Origin: Lacisediminimonas profundi
GTDB lineage: Bacteria; Pseudomonadota; Gammaproteobacteria; Burkholderiales; Burkholderiaceae_D
NCBI RefSeq assembly: GCF_008831265.1
Contig: NZ_VTTH01000001.1
Span: 434,001 to 498,000 of the forward strand
Length of the DNA stretch: 64,000 nt
Direction: 5' to 3'
Under the pieces are notes generated by a model. That model saw only the letters and a program-made list of their open reading frames with translations, searched no databases and was not told the DNA's origin. Below are positions 44,111 through 52,495 of the stretch, piece after piece. How positions within the stretch are numbered: the first letter of the stretch is position 1; every line of letters begins with the position of its first letter. A program made the position numbers and the translations under genes.

Positions 44111-45208
44111 ATGACGAACTTTCTTGCAAACACTTCTTTTTCCTGGCGCGATGCCTTGCCCGGCCTGCTGTTCGCTGCTTCCTGTTTTTCGACAGCATTT
44201 GCATTGCTCGGATTCTCCGGCAGCCGCCTGGGTCCTTGCAAACGCCGCTTGCTGGTGGCGAGCGCGCTGGCTGTCCTGCTGGTGGGGCTTGGCGTGCTGG
44301 CGATGCTGCCGATCGGATCGGGGCCGGGCCCGCAATCGCTTGGGCTGGCGCTGGTGCTTGCCCTTGCGGCATTGCTGGTATCCGTCGCCTTGTGGCCGCT
44401 TGCATGGCGTGCGCGCAGCGAGCCGCAGCGCGCGCTGCAGCAACTGCGCGATGCGGTCCGCCAGCTGGAGCACGAAGTGGTCGAGCGCAAGCGCGCGGAA
44501 CAGGAACTGCAGAAATCGCGAGAGCTGTTGCGCCAGCTGTCCGCTTACCAGGAGCAGGTCAAGGAAGATGAGCGCAAGCGCATTGCCCGCGAAATTCACG
44601 ATGACCTGGGGCAGAGCCTGATGGCGCTGCGTATCGATATCTCGATGCTGGAAGCACGCACAGCGCATTCTCACCCATTGCTGAACCAGAAAGCCGGCCA
44701 GGTCCTGCGCCACATCGACGCTGCAATCAAGTCGGTGCGCTCTATCATCAACAACCTGCGTCCGTCGGTACTTGACCTGGGCCTGCATGCGGCGCTGGAG
44801 TGGCAGGTCGGACAGTTCCAGCGACGCACCGGAATCAGTTGCGAGCTGTCGATGGAAGGGCCGGATCCGAGCGGCGACCTGGACGATCAGCTTGCCACTG
44901 CATTGTTTCGGGTGCTGCAGGAGTCGCTGACCAATGTCGCCCGCCACGCGCAGGCAAGCATGGTGTCCATCACCGTACGGCCCGAAGGAGAGCGTGTCGT
45001 GATGACGGTCGCGGATAACGGCGTGGGAATCTTTCCGGGATGCCGGCGCAAGCCGAATTCGTTCGGCCTGCTCGGTATAGGCGAGCGCATAAGCTCGCTG
45101 GGGGGGAGTTTTACCGTGGACAGCGTACCGGGGGAAGGAACGGTGCTGACGGTGTCAGTCCCGATCCATTCACCAGTCGCCAGTGCGCACATGCCGCTGG
45201 CTGGCTAA
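44111..45208 (+). CDS. NarL-type sensor histidine kinase
   Basis: A 365-residue membrane kinase with three helices (about 15-36, 46-67, 77-98), no large periplasmic sensor domain, a coiled-coil linker (about 105-150), a HisKA_3 dimerisation domain with H163 in RIAREIHDDLGQ, and a C-terminal HATPase with DNGVGI and FGLLGIGERI. Kinases of this type partner a LuxR/NarL-type regulator; none is adjacent, so it is an orphan by position. AGGAACG before the ATG favours this start over upstream Met codons. It begins 259 bases after the tRNA and its terminator; I see nothing else in that gap. Confidence 0.92.
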   Translation: MTNFLANTSFSWRDALPGLLFAASCFSTAFALLGFSGSRLGPCKRRLLVASALAVLLVGLGVLAMLPIGSGPGPQSLGLALVLALAALLVSVALWPLAWRARSEPQRALQQLRDAVRQLEHEVVERKRAEQELQKSRELLRQLSAYQEQVKEDERKRIAREIHDDLGQSLMALRIDISMLEARTAHSHPLLNQKAGQVLRHIDAAIKSVRSIINNLRPSVLDLGLHAALEWQVGQFQRRTGISCELSMEGPDPSGDLDDQLATALFRVLQESLTNVARHAQASMVSITVRPEGERVVMTVADNGVGIFPGCRRKPNSFGLLGIGERISSLGGSFTVDSVPGEGTVLTVSVPIHSPVASAHMPLAG

Positions 45209-45224
45209 GGACACAAGCCGCGGA

Positions 45225-45767
45225 TCAGCGCGGCGGTGGCGCTGGCGGCATGCCGGGTGGAGGCGGGGGCGGCGTCACATAAGACGATGCCGGCGCGCTG
45301 TAACGCGGCGTGCTCATCATGCTCGCCGATCCCGGGATCTTGTGCCCTTTGGCGTACATACATTGCTGGTAAGCGATGTCATAGCGGCGCTGGATGCCGC
45401 CAGCCGAGCTTTGCCCGGCACCGACACCCGCCAGGCCGCCCATGGCCATGCCTGCGCCCGCACCGACGCCGGCGCCGCGGCTACCGTTGGCCGCTGCACC
45501 TGCCACGGCACCGAGCACGGTGCCCAACGCGGCGCTGCGCACGCCACTGTCAACGGTTGCCGTATCGGTGGTCGTGCTGCCCAGGTTCGCCTGCGCGAAA
45601 TTGCGGCAATCCATGTCGTCCAGCCGGAACTGGTCGAAGTTCTTGCTGGTGCCGGGCAGCACCATCACGCTCGGTCCGGAGGGCATCGAGGCGGTACAGC
45701 CTGCCAGCAGCAGTGCAGAGGCCAGCAGCGGCAGGATCAGGGTCTTGTTGGACATGCGCATGTTCAT
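45225..45767 (-). CDS. Glycine-zipper lipoprotein
   Basis: A 180-residue lipoprotein. A lipobox LLAGC gives a modified Cys near residue 24. The body has a glycine-zipper patch, ALGTVLGAVAGAAANG and AGVGAGAGMAMGGLAG (about 80-115), which may form membrane-inserting or oligomerising helices, and a Pro-rich C-terminus (about 155-180) that may cross the wall. Two Cys pairs outside the lipobox (CRNFAQ; YQQCMYAKGH) may form a disulfide. Homologues are common envelope proteins without known function. The convergent kinase gene ends 16 bases away; the downstream YXPCP-type protein lies 4 bases further upstream on the same strand. Confidence 0.8.
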   Translation of the reverse strand: MNMRMSNKTLILPLLASALLLAGCTASMPSGPSVMVLPGTSKNFDQFRLDDMDCRNFAQANLGSTTTDTATVDSGVRSAALGTVLGAVAGAAANGSRGAGVGAGAGMAMGGLAGVGAGQSSAGGIQRRYDIAYQQCMYAKGHKIPGSASMMSTPRYSAPASSYVTPPPPPPGMPPAPPPR

Positions 45768-45771
45768 TCAA

Positions 45772-46179
45772 TTAGCGGAGGGGTGTTGCCGGCACCTGCA
45801 GCCAGCCAGCCGGGCATTCCTTGACGTACGGATAGTACGCCTTGGCGTCGTCGCAGTAGTACCAGGTAGGGCTGGATTGCGGTGCCGCAGCAACCTGTGG
45901 CGCTTGCTCGATATAGGTCACCGGTGCCGGCGCGACCACCACCGGCGCGACTGGCGCGTAGTAATAGGGTGCCGGCGGGTAGTAATAGGAAGGCGGGTAG
46001 TAGGGATGCGATCCGTAATAGGCGGCTGCCCCGATCGCCAGCGGCACGCCGATATACAGCCCGAATCGTGCGCCGCCATGCCCGTGACCGTGATGAGGGC
46101 GTGCGATTGCACTGGCCGGCAGCGCGGACAGCATCGCCAGCAGCAGCGAGCCTGCTACCAGGATATTTCTTTTTTTCAT
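45772..46179 (-). CDS. Small secreted Tyr/Pro-rich protein
   Basis: A 135-residue protein beginning MKKRNILVAGSLLL with a signal peptide (about 1-24), a His/Gly-rich stretch (HHGHGHGG), a helical Gly/Ala patch, a Tyr/Pro-rich middle and a conserved C-terminal motif YYCDDAKAYYPYVKECP (about 107-123) seen in many Burkholderiales proteins of unknown role. The two Cys of that motif could form a disulfide. The upstream extension of the frame lacks a signal and is rejected. Same strand as the lipoprotein gene, with a 4-base gap, so a two-gene transcript is likely. Confidence 0.78.
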   Translation of the reverse strand: MKKRNILVAGSLLLAMLSALPASAIARPHHGHGHGGARFGLYIGVPLAIGAAAYYGSHPYYPPSYYYPPAPYYYAPVAPVVVAPAPVTYIEQAPQVAAAPQSSPTWYYCDDAKAYYPYVKECPAGWLQVPATPLR

Positions 46180-46347
46180 GACCGACACTCCGGACGCAAG
46201 ACCACCAAGGATCAACAAATTCAAGTTTAGTCCGCCGTTTGCATGAGCGGGAGGAGTTGTTACTGATTGATACAAGGACAACAATACTCTACATGCTGGT
46301 TCGCTCGGGTCGCGATCCCCATGTCCGGTGATCGGACCTGCTACCTG

Positions 46348-48585
46348 CTATCTGCCCCGGCTTCGTGGCGGGGCCGCTTTTATCTGGATCGCACCGCCTG
46401 CCCTTGGCTTCACTTGTCCATGCTTGCGGGCGATCTGTTCCACCCGCTCCACGCGCGGGGTGGCGCTGCCAGGCCTTGCGCCGGCCGGTTTGCGAATCGC
46501 CTCGCTGCCGGCACGGGGAACCAGATGACGGTCGGTATTGCCGATCAGGTCACCACGACCCATTCGCACCAGGGCTTCCCGGATGATCTCCCAGTTCTGC
46601 GGATCGTGATAGCGCAGGAAAGCCTTGTGCAGCTTGCGGTTGCGGCCGGTGCGAACCGTCTCGACCGCTTCGGCGGAGGCACCGGTCAACGGCTTCAGCG
46701 GATTGCGCCGCGAGTGGTACATCGCGGTTGCCAGCGCCATCGGCGTGGGCAGGAAGGTCTGCACCTGGTCCAGCCGGAAGTTGTACTTTTTCAGCCACAG
46801 CGCCAGGTTCAGCATGTCCTGGTCGGTCGTTCCCGGATGGGCGGCGATGAAGTAGGGGATCAGGTACTGCTCTTTGCCCGCCTCGCGCGAGAAGCGCTCG
46901 AACATGCTGCGGAATTCTTCATAGGCGCCCATGCCGGGCTTCATCATCTTCGACAGCGGGCCTTCTTCCGAATGTTCGGGTGCGATTTTCAGCAGGCCGC
47001 CGACATGGTGCGTCACAAGCTCTTTCACATACTCGGGCGAGCGCACCGCGAGGTCGTAGCGCAGGCCCGAACTGATCAGGATCTTCTTGATGCCGGGCAG
47101 CGCGCGCGCCTTGCGGTACAACTGCACCAGCTTGCCGTGGTCGGTGTTCAGGTTCGAGCAGATCGACGGGAATACGCAGGACAGGCGGCGGCAGGATTCT
47201 TCGGTTTCCTTGTCCTTGCAAGCCAGCCGGTACATGTTCGCGGTCGGCCCGCCGAGGTCGGAAATGACGCCGGTGAAACCTTTTGTCTTGTCACGGATCA
47301 GCTCGATCTCGTTCAGGATCGATTTTTCCGAACGGCTCTGGATGATTCTCCCTTCGTGCTCCGTGATCGAGCAGAAAGTGCAGCCGCCAAAGCAGCCGCG
47401 CATGATGTTGACCGAGAAGCGGATCATGTCCCATGCGGGAATCTTTGACTTGCCATACGACGGATGGGGCGCGCGCGCATAGGGCTGGTCGAACACGTAA
47501 TCCATCTCGTCCATTTCCAGCGGCAGTGGCGGTGGATTCAGCCAGACGTCGCGTTCTCCATGCGCCTGCACCAGCGCGCGCGCATTGCCGGGATTGGATT
47601 CGAGGTGGAACACCCGCGAAGCATGCGCGTACAGCACCGGATCGTCCTTGACCGATTCATAGGACGGCAGCCGAACCACGCTCTTCGATCGCACTTCCTT
47701 CATCTGCGCCAGGCGTTCGTCGCGCGACATGATCCTGATGGGCTGTACTGCAGCTTGCAGCGGCTGTGTCGCAGCCGCCTGTCCGTCAGCCGGGGTGGCG
47801 CAGCTGTCGTCGTTCTTTGCCTTGATCTCGTAGGGATCGGGATGCGGCTCCACCCGGCCCGGCTTGTCGATCCGGGTCGAATCCACTTCCGACCAGTCCG
47901 GCGCCGGCTTCCATCCGCGCGGCGCCATGAAGACGGTGCCGCGCAGATCGCGGATTTCACTGATGGCTTCGCCAGCGGCCAAGCGGTGGGTCAGCGCCAG
48001 CAGCGCCCGTTCGGCATTGCCGAACAACAGGATGTCAGCCTTGGAGTCCGGCATGACCGAGCGCCGCACGTTGTCCGACCAGTAATCGTAATGGGCGATG
48101 CGGCGCAGGCTGGCTTCAATGCTGCCGAGCACCACGTTGACGCCGGGATACGCCTCGCGCGCACGCTGGGCATAGACCACCACCGCGCGGTCCGGCCGGC
48201 GGTTGGCCGCGCCGTCCGGGGTGTAGGCATCGTCGGAGCGGATCTTGCGGTCCGAGGTATAGCGGTTCACCATCGAATCCATGTTGCCGGCCGTGATGCC
48301 GAAATACAGGTTCGGTTTGCCCAGTGCGCGGAACGGCTCCGCCGAATGCCAGTCCGGCTGGCTGATGATGCCCACCCGGAACCCCTGCGCCTCCAGCAGC
48401 CGCCCGATCAGCGCCATGCCGAAGCTGGGATGGTCGATGTAGGCATCTCCGGTAACCAGGATCACGTCGCAACTGTCCCAGCCCAGCCGCTGCATCTCCT
48501 CCCGGCTCATCGGAAGGAAGGGGGCGCGCGCAGCGGTGCGTCCGCGGTAAGGCGGGTAGGAACGGATGTTTTTCGGAGATTCCAT
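46348..48585 (-). CDS. YgiQ family radical SAM protein
   Basis: A 745-residue cytoplasmic protein of the YgiQ family. An N-terminal domain (about 30-300) precedes the radical SAM core with the 4Fe-4[11 protein letters not shown] motif (about 390). A Gln/Ala-rich insert (about 260-290) and a long C-terminal domain follow. Family members are near-universal in gammaproteobacteria and betaproteobacteria, but the modified target is not known to me. The ATG at 48585 is preferred to the TTG two codons upstream. It lies opposite the response-regulator gene across a 219-base gap. Confidence 0.93.
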   Translation of the reverse strand: MESPKNIRSYPPYRGRTAARAPFLPMSREEMQRLGWDSCDVILVTGDAYIDHPSFGMALIGRLLEAQGFRVGIISQPDWHSAEPFRALGKPNLYFGITAGNMDSMVNRYTSDRKIRSDDAYTPDGAANRRPDRAVVVYAQRAREAYPGVNVVLGSIEASLRRIAHYDYWSDNVRRSVMPDSKADILLFGNAERALLALTHRLAAGEAISEIRDLRGTVFMAPRGWKPAPDWSEVDSTRIDKPGRVEPHPDPYEIKAKNDDSCATPADGQAAATQPLQAAVQPIRIMSRDERLAQMKEVRSKSVVRLPSYESVKDDPVLYAHASRVFHLESNPGNARALVQAHGERDVWLNPPPLPLEMDEMDYVFDQPYARAPHPSYGKSKIPAWDMIRFSVNIMRGCFGGCTFCSITEHEGRIIQSRSEKSILNEIELIRDKTKGFTGVISDLGGPTANMYRLACKDKETEESCRRLSCVFPSICSNLNTDHGKLVQLYRKARALPGIKKILISSGLRYDLAVRSPEYVKELVTHHVGGLLKIAPEHSEEGPLSKMMKPGMGAYEEFRSMFERFSREAGKEQYLIPYFIAAHPGTTDQDMLNLALWLKKYNFRLDQVQTFLPTPMALATAMYHSRRNPLKPLTGASAEAVETVRTGRNRKLHKAFLRYHDPQNWEIIREALVRMGRGDLIGNTDRHLVPRAGSEAIRKPAGARPGSATPRVERVEQIARKHGQVKPRAGGAIQIKAAPPRSRGR

Positions 48586-48694
48586 AAGCAACAGCGGGCG
48601 ACCGAAGCCGGTGCCCGCGACAATGACAGCAAGGGGAGAAGCCGACAGTATGACAGCTTTGCCGAAGCCCCGTCCGGCGCCCGGCGAGGAATAG

Positions 48695-48709
48695 TTTCCC
48701 TGAGGGAAA
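48695..48709. promoter_or_regulatory. TTTCCC-tga-GGGAAA palindrome upstream of the response-regulator gene
   Basis: A perfect 6-bp inverted repeat, TTTCCC/GGGAAA, with a 3-base spacer. A TAGAAT sequence close to it (48715-48720) resembles a -10 element. The site could be an operator or part of a promoter; no regulator is known for it. Confidence 0.35.
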
Positions 48710-48804
48710 TTACGCTAGAATCCTTATTTCCTCAAGGCACCACCTGACTCCCGCCGCGTCCCATGCGGACGGGTCTTTTCGTCGTCTTCCTTCTTCAGTC
48801 AGCC

Positions 48805-49662
48805 ATGAATGCAAGCAGTGCAGAATCCGGACCGCAGCAGTTTGTGGTTGAACTGCTGGGGTTCAATGATGGCGAAAAGTCCCTGCTGGCCTCTACCTTC
48901 AGGCTGACCGGGCGGCGGCCGCACTCGCCATTCTCGTATGCGGAAGACGAGGCCGGTCGCACCGACCTCTACCTGGTCAATGCCGATCATGCGCAGGCGA
49001 TGGCCGAACTACGGCTGCGCGGCCCGAATCTTTACTGTCCGGCGGTGCTGATCGGCGGCGACGATGGCCAGCCGTGGCCGGTCGTGGATCGGCCGATCCA
49101 TTGGTCGCGCCTGTTCGACACGCTGGACAAGGTGATGCTGGTTGCGCTTGATCGTCGCGCCAGCCGCAAATCCGAATCGTCGGATAGCAGCATGGCGCGC
49201 CGGCGCACCGACCTGCCAAGGCTGGCGCCCGTCGCGCCGGCGCGCCCTGTCAGGCGCGAATCGGTGCTGGTGGTGGATGACAGCACCACGGTACGCGCCT
49301 TCATGCGGTCCCGGCTGACGCCGTTCCGCTTCGATGTGGACTACGCCGCCAACGGCGAGACCGCGATCGACATGGCGCGCGCAAAATCCTACACCTGCAT
49401 TTTCCTTGATGTGCTGATGCCGGGCATCGACGGCTACGAGGTCTGCAAGCGTCTCAAATCCGAACCGAAGACCCAGGCGACCGCGGTCGTCATGTTGAGC
49501 AGCAAGTCTTCGCCGTTGGACAAGTTGCGTGGCAACTGGTCCGGTTGCGACGCTTACCTTGGCAAGCCGGTCGAGGAAAACGAATTGCTGGCGACGATTG
49601 CGCGATTCCTGCCGAGCGCCCGGCGGGTGGTGAACGCGATGCTGGGCACCGAGCAGCCCTGA
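48805..49662 (+). CDS. Response regulator with N-terminal uncharacterised domain and C-terminal receiver
   Basis: A 285-residue protein. The C-terminal receiver (about 150-275) has the acidic pocket LVVDDSTTV, the phosphoacceptor Asp 202 in IFLDVLMPG, the Thr/Ser in VMLSSKSSP and the Lys in YLGKPVEE, so it is probably phosphorylated. The N-terminal region (about 10-125) has no family I recognise; it is rich in Arg/Gly and ends in a Ser/Arg linker. There is no DNA-binding domain. Hence it may act by protein contact, as in chemotaxis or twitching regulators. The frame is open from 48763, but that would add a hydrophobic leader. The histidine kinase for it is unknown; the kinase at 44111 is of another type. 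Confidence 0.85.
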   Translation: MNASSAESGPQQFVVELLGFNDGEKSLLASTFRLTGRRPHSPFSYAEDEAGRTDLYLVNADHAQAMAELRLRGPNLYCPAVLIGGDDGQPWPVVDRPIHWSRLFDTLDKVMLVALDRRASRKSESSDSSMARRRTDLPRLAPVAPARPVRRESVLVVDDSTTVRAFMRSRLTPFRFDVDYAANGETAIDMARAKSYTCIFLDVLMPGIDGYEVCKRLKSEPKTQATAVVMLSSKSSPLDKLRGNWSGCDAYLGKPVEENELLATIARFLPSARRVVNAMLGTEQP

Positions 49663-49763
49663 GCCCCTTGGTCTATGCTGGCGGCTGGTTCAGCAAGGAC
49701 TGTCAAACTTCAGGAGGCGACAATGGAAATACCATCGGATCACGCCCAGGCGGGAGCGGTGCA

Positions 49764-50609
49764 ATGAAGCGCGCATGGCGCCTGGCTATTGGCCCCGCAC
49801 TGGCACTGTCGCTGCTGCCGCCGCTTGCGGCAGCCAGCGCCGGGCTGCCGCTGTTCGACGCCCACATGCACTACAACGTCGAAGCGCGCAGCGTGCTGAC
49901 TCCGGAGCAGGTGATCGCGCTTTGGCGCCACCAGGGCGTCAAGGGCGTGCTGGCGACCAGCCGGCCCAACCAGGGCACGCTCGACCTGATGGCGACCCTG
50001 GCGCGCGACGGTGGCAAGGATATCGTCATCGCGCCCTTCGTGCGGCCGTACCGGGTGCAGCCCGACCGCCACGACTGGTTCGCCAATCCAGACATCGAGA
50101 AGCTGGTCGAAACTGAACTCAAGCGCGGCTTCTACCGCGGCATCGGCGAGTTCCATATTTTCGGCAAGGATGCAGACGCACCCTATGTCGCGCGCATGGC
50201 ACGCATGGCGAAGCAACGCGGACTGTGGCTGCATGCGCATGCCGATGAAGATGCGGTGGAACGCATCCTGCGCCACGCGCCTGGGGTGCGCATGATCTGG
50301 GCGCACACCGGCATGAGCACCGGACTCGACCAGGTCGATTTGATGTTTACCCGCCATCCATCGCTGGTCGGGGAACTGTCCTACCGTTCCGACATGGAAG
50401 AGAACGGCACGCTCAGTCCGCGCTGGCGCGCGCTGCTGATGAAATATCCGGACCGTTTCGTCATCGGAACCGACACCTGGGTCACCTCGCGCTGGTCGCA
50501 GGTGCCCGATATCCTGGCCACCTACCGCCGCTTGCTTGCCGCACTGCCACCCGACGTCGCCGAAAAAATTGCCTGGCGTAATGGCATCTCACTTTTCGCA
50601 GGGCAGTAG
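49764..50609 (+). CDS. Secreted amidohydrolase-type metal-dependent hydrolase
   Basis: A 281-residue protein. A signal peptide (about 1-25, ending near AAASA) is followed by a TIM-barrel with metal-ligand motifs FDAHMHYN, LHAHADEDAV, MIWAHTGMS and VIGTDTWV, the pattern of the amidohydrolase 2/TatD-like branch. Exported members are unusual. Substrate unknown. GGGAG is eight bases before the ATG. Transcribed after the response regulator with a 101-base gap. Confidence 0.86.
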   Translation: MKRAWRLAIGPALALSLLPPLAAASAGLPLFDAHMHYNVEARSVLTPEQVIALWRHQGVKGVLATSRPNQGTLDLMATLARDGGKDIVIAPFVRPYRVQPDRHDWFANPDIEKLVETELKRGFYRGIGEFHIFGKDADAPYVARMARMAKQRGLWLHAHADEDAVERILRHAPGVRMIWAHTGMSTGLDQVDLMFTRHPSLVGELSYRSDMEENGTLSPRWRALLMKYPDRFVIGTDTWVTSRWSQVPDILATYRRLLAALPPDVAEKIAWRNGISLFAGQ

Positions 50610-50741
50610 CCTGCTGCTGCTGATGCCTGTTGTTGCCGGTTGTTGCCTGGTCTTCCCGGTCCTGTGCCGGCTCCAGCGGAACCTGTTGTCCGGCGGGCAA
50701 TCCAAGCCCGACTGGACACTGGATATGCAAGGAGGGCAATA

Positions 50742-51527
50742 GTGGATCGATACGAAAGTCATGAAGCAGGCAACAAGAGTGAAAAGGGCGCCAGATTGGC
50801 AGTTGCGCTGCTGGGCGGGGCGGCGCTTGGCGCGCTAGCCATGTACCTGGCCGACCCCGAGCAGGGCCGCAGGCGGCGGGTGCTGGCAGCAGAGGCAATG
50901 CGCAACATGAGCGAACGAACCGGCGACGCCGTTAGTGCCGTGTGGAGCGAGGCGTCCAGCCGACTTTTCGGGTGGCAGGAAGGCGCGACCCGCCTGACCG
51001 GGGCGCGCAGCGTAAAGCCGATCGATGATCATGTGCTTGAAGCGCGCGTGCGCTCCAAGCTCAACCGTCTGGTCACCAACGCCAACGCCATCGATATCGT
51101 TGCCGACCAGGGCCGGGTCACGCTGAGCGGTCCGGTGGTGGAACAGGAGCGCGATGCCGTGCTGGAACTGGTGCAGGCCATCCCCGGCGTTGAATCGGTG
51201 CGGGCAAGCCTGGACGACGGCGGGCGCATGCAAACCCAATGGAGCGGCGTTTCGCTGCTGGCGCTGGCCGGCGGTGTGCTGCTCGGCTACTACGGACTCA
51301 CCCGGCGCGGCGGCAGTGGCATCGCCACCATTGGCGCCGGTCTCAACTGGCTGTCACGCAACGTCCGCGGATTCGAACTGATGCGCCTGTTCGGCGCAGC
51401 CGGGGAGAGCGGGGCGGCCAAGGCTGCGAGCGAGAACGAGCCGGCGGTGACAGAGCGCACCATCGACATCAAGCCTGCGCCCGACGATGTGTTCGATGTC
51501 TGGAACAAGGGGCAGGTGCTGCATTGA
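50742..51527 (+). CDS. BON-domain membrane protein
   Basis: A 261-residue protein. The GTG start at 50742 is placed 6 bases after GGAGG. A hydrophobic segment (about 18-38) ends in YLADPEQGRRRR, a phrase typical of YtxH-like proteins. The BON domain (about 93-160) shows VTLSGPVVEQERDAV, and a second membrane segment (about 168-185) follows; the C-terminus is Glu/Ala-rich. BON proteins attach to phospholipid and often respond to osmotic or envelope stress. A 132-base gap lies upstream, holding no convincing gene. Followed by another small protein. Confidence 0.85.
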   Translation: MDRYESHEAGNKSEKGARLAVALLGGAALGALAMYLADPEQGRRRRVLAAEAMRNMSERTGDAVSAVWSEASSRLFGWQEGATRLTGARSVKPIDDHVLEARVRSKLNRLVTNANAIDIVADQGRVTLSGPVVEQERDAVLELVQAIPGVESVRASLDDGGRMQTQWSGVSLLALAGGVLLGYYGLTRRGGSGIATIGAGLNWLSRNVRGFELMRLFGAAGESGAAKAASENEPAVTERTIDIKPAPDDVFDVWNKGQVLH

Positions 51528-51624
51528 CCCCGGTCTGAAGCAGGTCTCCTGCCGGAACCACGTGCCGCCACTCGTATCCAATGAATCCGGGCTTGCCCGG
51601 TTCATCGATAAAGAGGAGTGGATC

Positions 51625-51951
51625 ATGTTGCAATCAAATGAAATCCGGCAACGCTGGAGTCACATCGAGCAGACGATTCATCACGCGGCCGACGCCTGTA
51701 ATCATGCGGATGGCGTGCCGATGGACCTGAAGGACTGCGTCCAGAAAATGGATCAGCGCAGCCAGCAGATCAGGCAGGAGATGCAGTCGGCGGATCAATC
51801 GCGCATCACGCAATGCGTGGATGAAATGGAGGAAATGGGCGACCGCGCGAAAGACGCCTGCGAGCGCGCCGGCAGGGTGAACGACGACCTGCGGCAGGCG
51901 GTCATGCAGGCACATGACGAACTGTCGCAGTTGAAGCATCAGCTGCATTGA
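51625..51951 (+). CDS. Small helical protein, unknown
   Basis: A 108-residue hydrophilic, mostly helical protein (MLQSNEIRQRW start) with two Cys early (C28, C38) and two in the middle (about 66 and 79). Glu, Asp, Gln and His are frequent, and the pattern is like a coiled coil. No known family was recognised. The ATG follows AGAGGAG by about 7 bases. It lies between the BON gene and the DUF883-like gene, and may belong to the same stress-related group by position only. Confidence 0.7.
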   Translation: MLQSNEIRQRWSHIEQTIHHAADACNHADGVPMDLKDCVQKMDQRSQQIRQEMQSADQSRITQCVDEMEEMGDRAKDACERAGRVNDDLRQAVMQAHDELSQLKHQLH

Positions 51952-52059
51952 AGCTTGAACCCGCAGCGCGGGTGCGGCCGAACGGGCCACGGCTTGCCGC
52001 AGCCCGTTCGTGTCGCCAAGGGTCATCGGTGAATGGATGGATGGCTGGATGAGTGCCGT

Positions 52060-52413
52060 TCAGTCGTGCCGCCGTCCCATCCTGAACAACTGCCTCACCA
52101 GGAAGCCGGCCGCCGCTGCAATCGCCAGCGCCGCCATCGGCTTTTCGCGTATGCGCTGGCGCGTATCCGCCACCACATGGGACTGCACATCCTTCAGCTT
52201 CGCTGCCTTGTCCGAGAGCGTGGCCTTGGCCTGCGAGGCGAAGCCCGACAGCTTGTCGACGGCGCCGTGGGCCGTGCTCGACAGGCGGCTGCTTGCCGAC
52301 GTTGCAGCCTGCTCCATCTTGTCCATCCCTTCCTGCGCCATCTCGCGCGTTTCCTGCATGGCCTGCCGTGCCTTGGCCTCAAGTCCGGTAGTCCGTGATT
52401 GCGGCGTTTCCAT
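52060..52413 (-). CDS. DUF883/ElaB-YqjD-like membrane-anchored protein
   Basis: A 117-residue protein with a long amphipathic helical region (about 10-85, rich in Ala/Met/Glu/Lys) and a C-terminal membrane helix (about 92-107, AALAIAAAAGFLVRQL) followed by basic residues RMGRRHD. This matches ElaB/YqjD-like proteins, inner-membrane anchored and linked to ribosome inactivation in stationary phase. AGGAAAGG lies upstream of the ATG at 52413. It is transcribed divergently from the acetoacetyl-CoA synthetase across an 82-base gap. Confidence 0.8.
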   Translation of the reverse strand: METPQSRTTGLEAKARQAMQETREMAQEGMDKMEQAATSASSRLSSTAHGAVDKLSGFASQAKATLSDKAAKLKDVQSHVVADTRQRIREKPMAALAIAAAAGFLVRQLFRMGRRHD

Positions 52414-52495
52414 ATCTGTTTCCTTTCCTGTTGGCTGTGAGCATCCCGTTTCAATTAGTATTGGGTGCATGGATAAAAAATCAGGAGACCCGCCA

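Noticed and set aside
50536-50742. 68-codon frame ending at the BON gene
   Set aside because: Most of it lies within the end of the amidohydrolase gene, in another frame, and it lacks family features.
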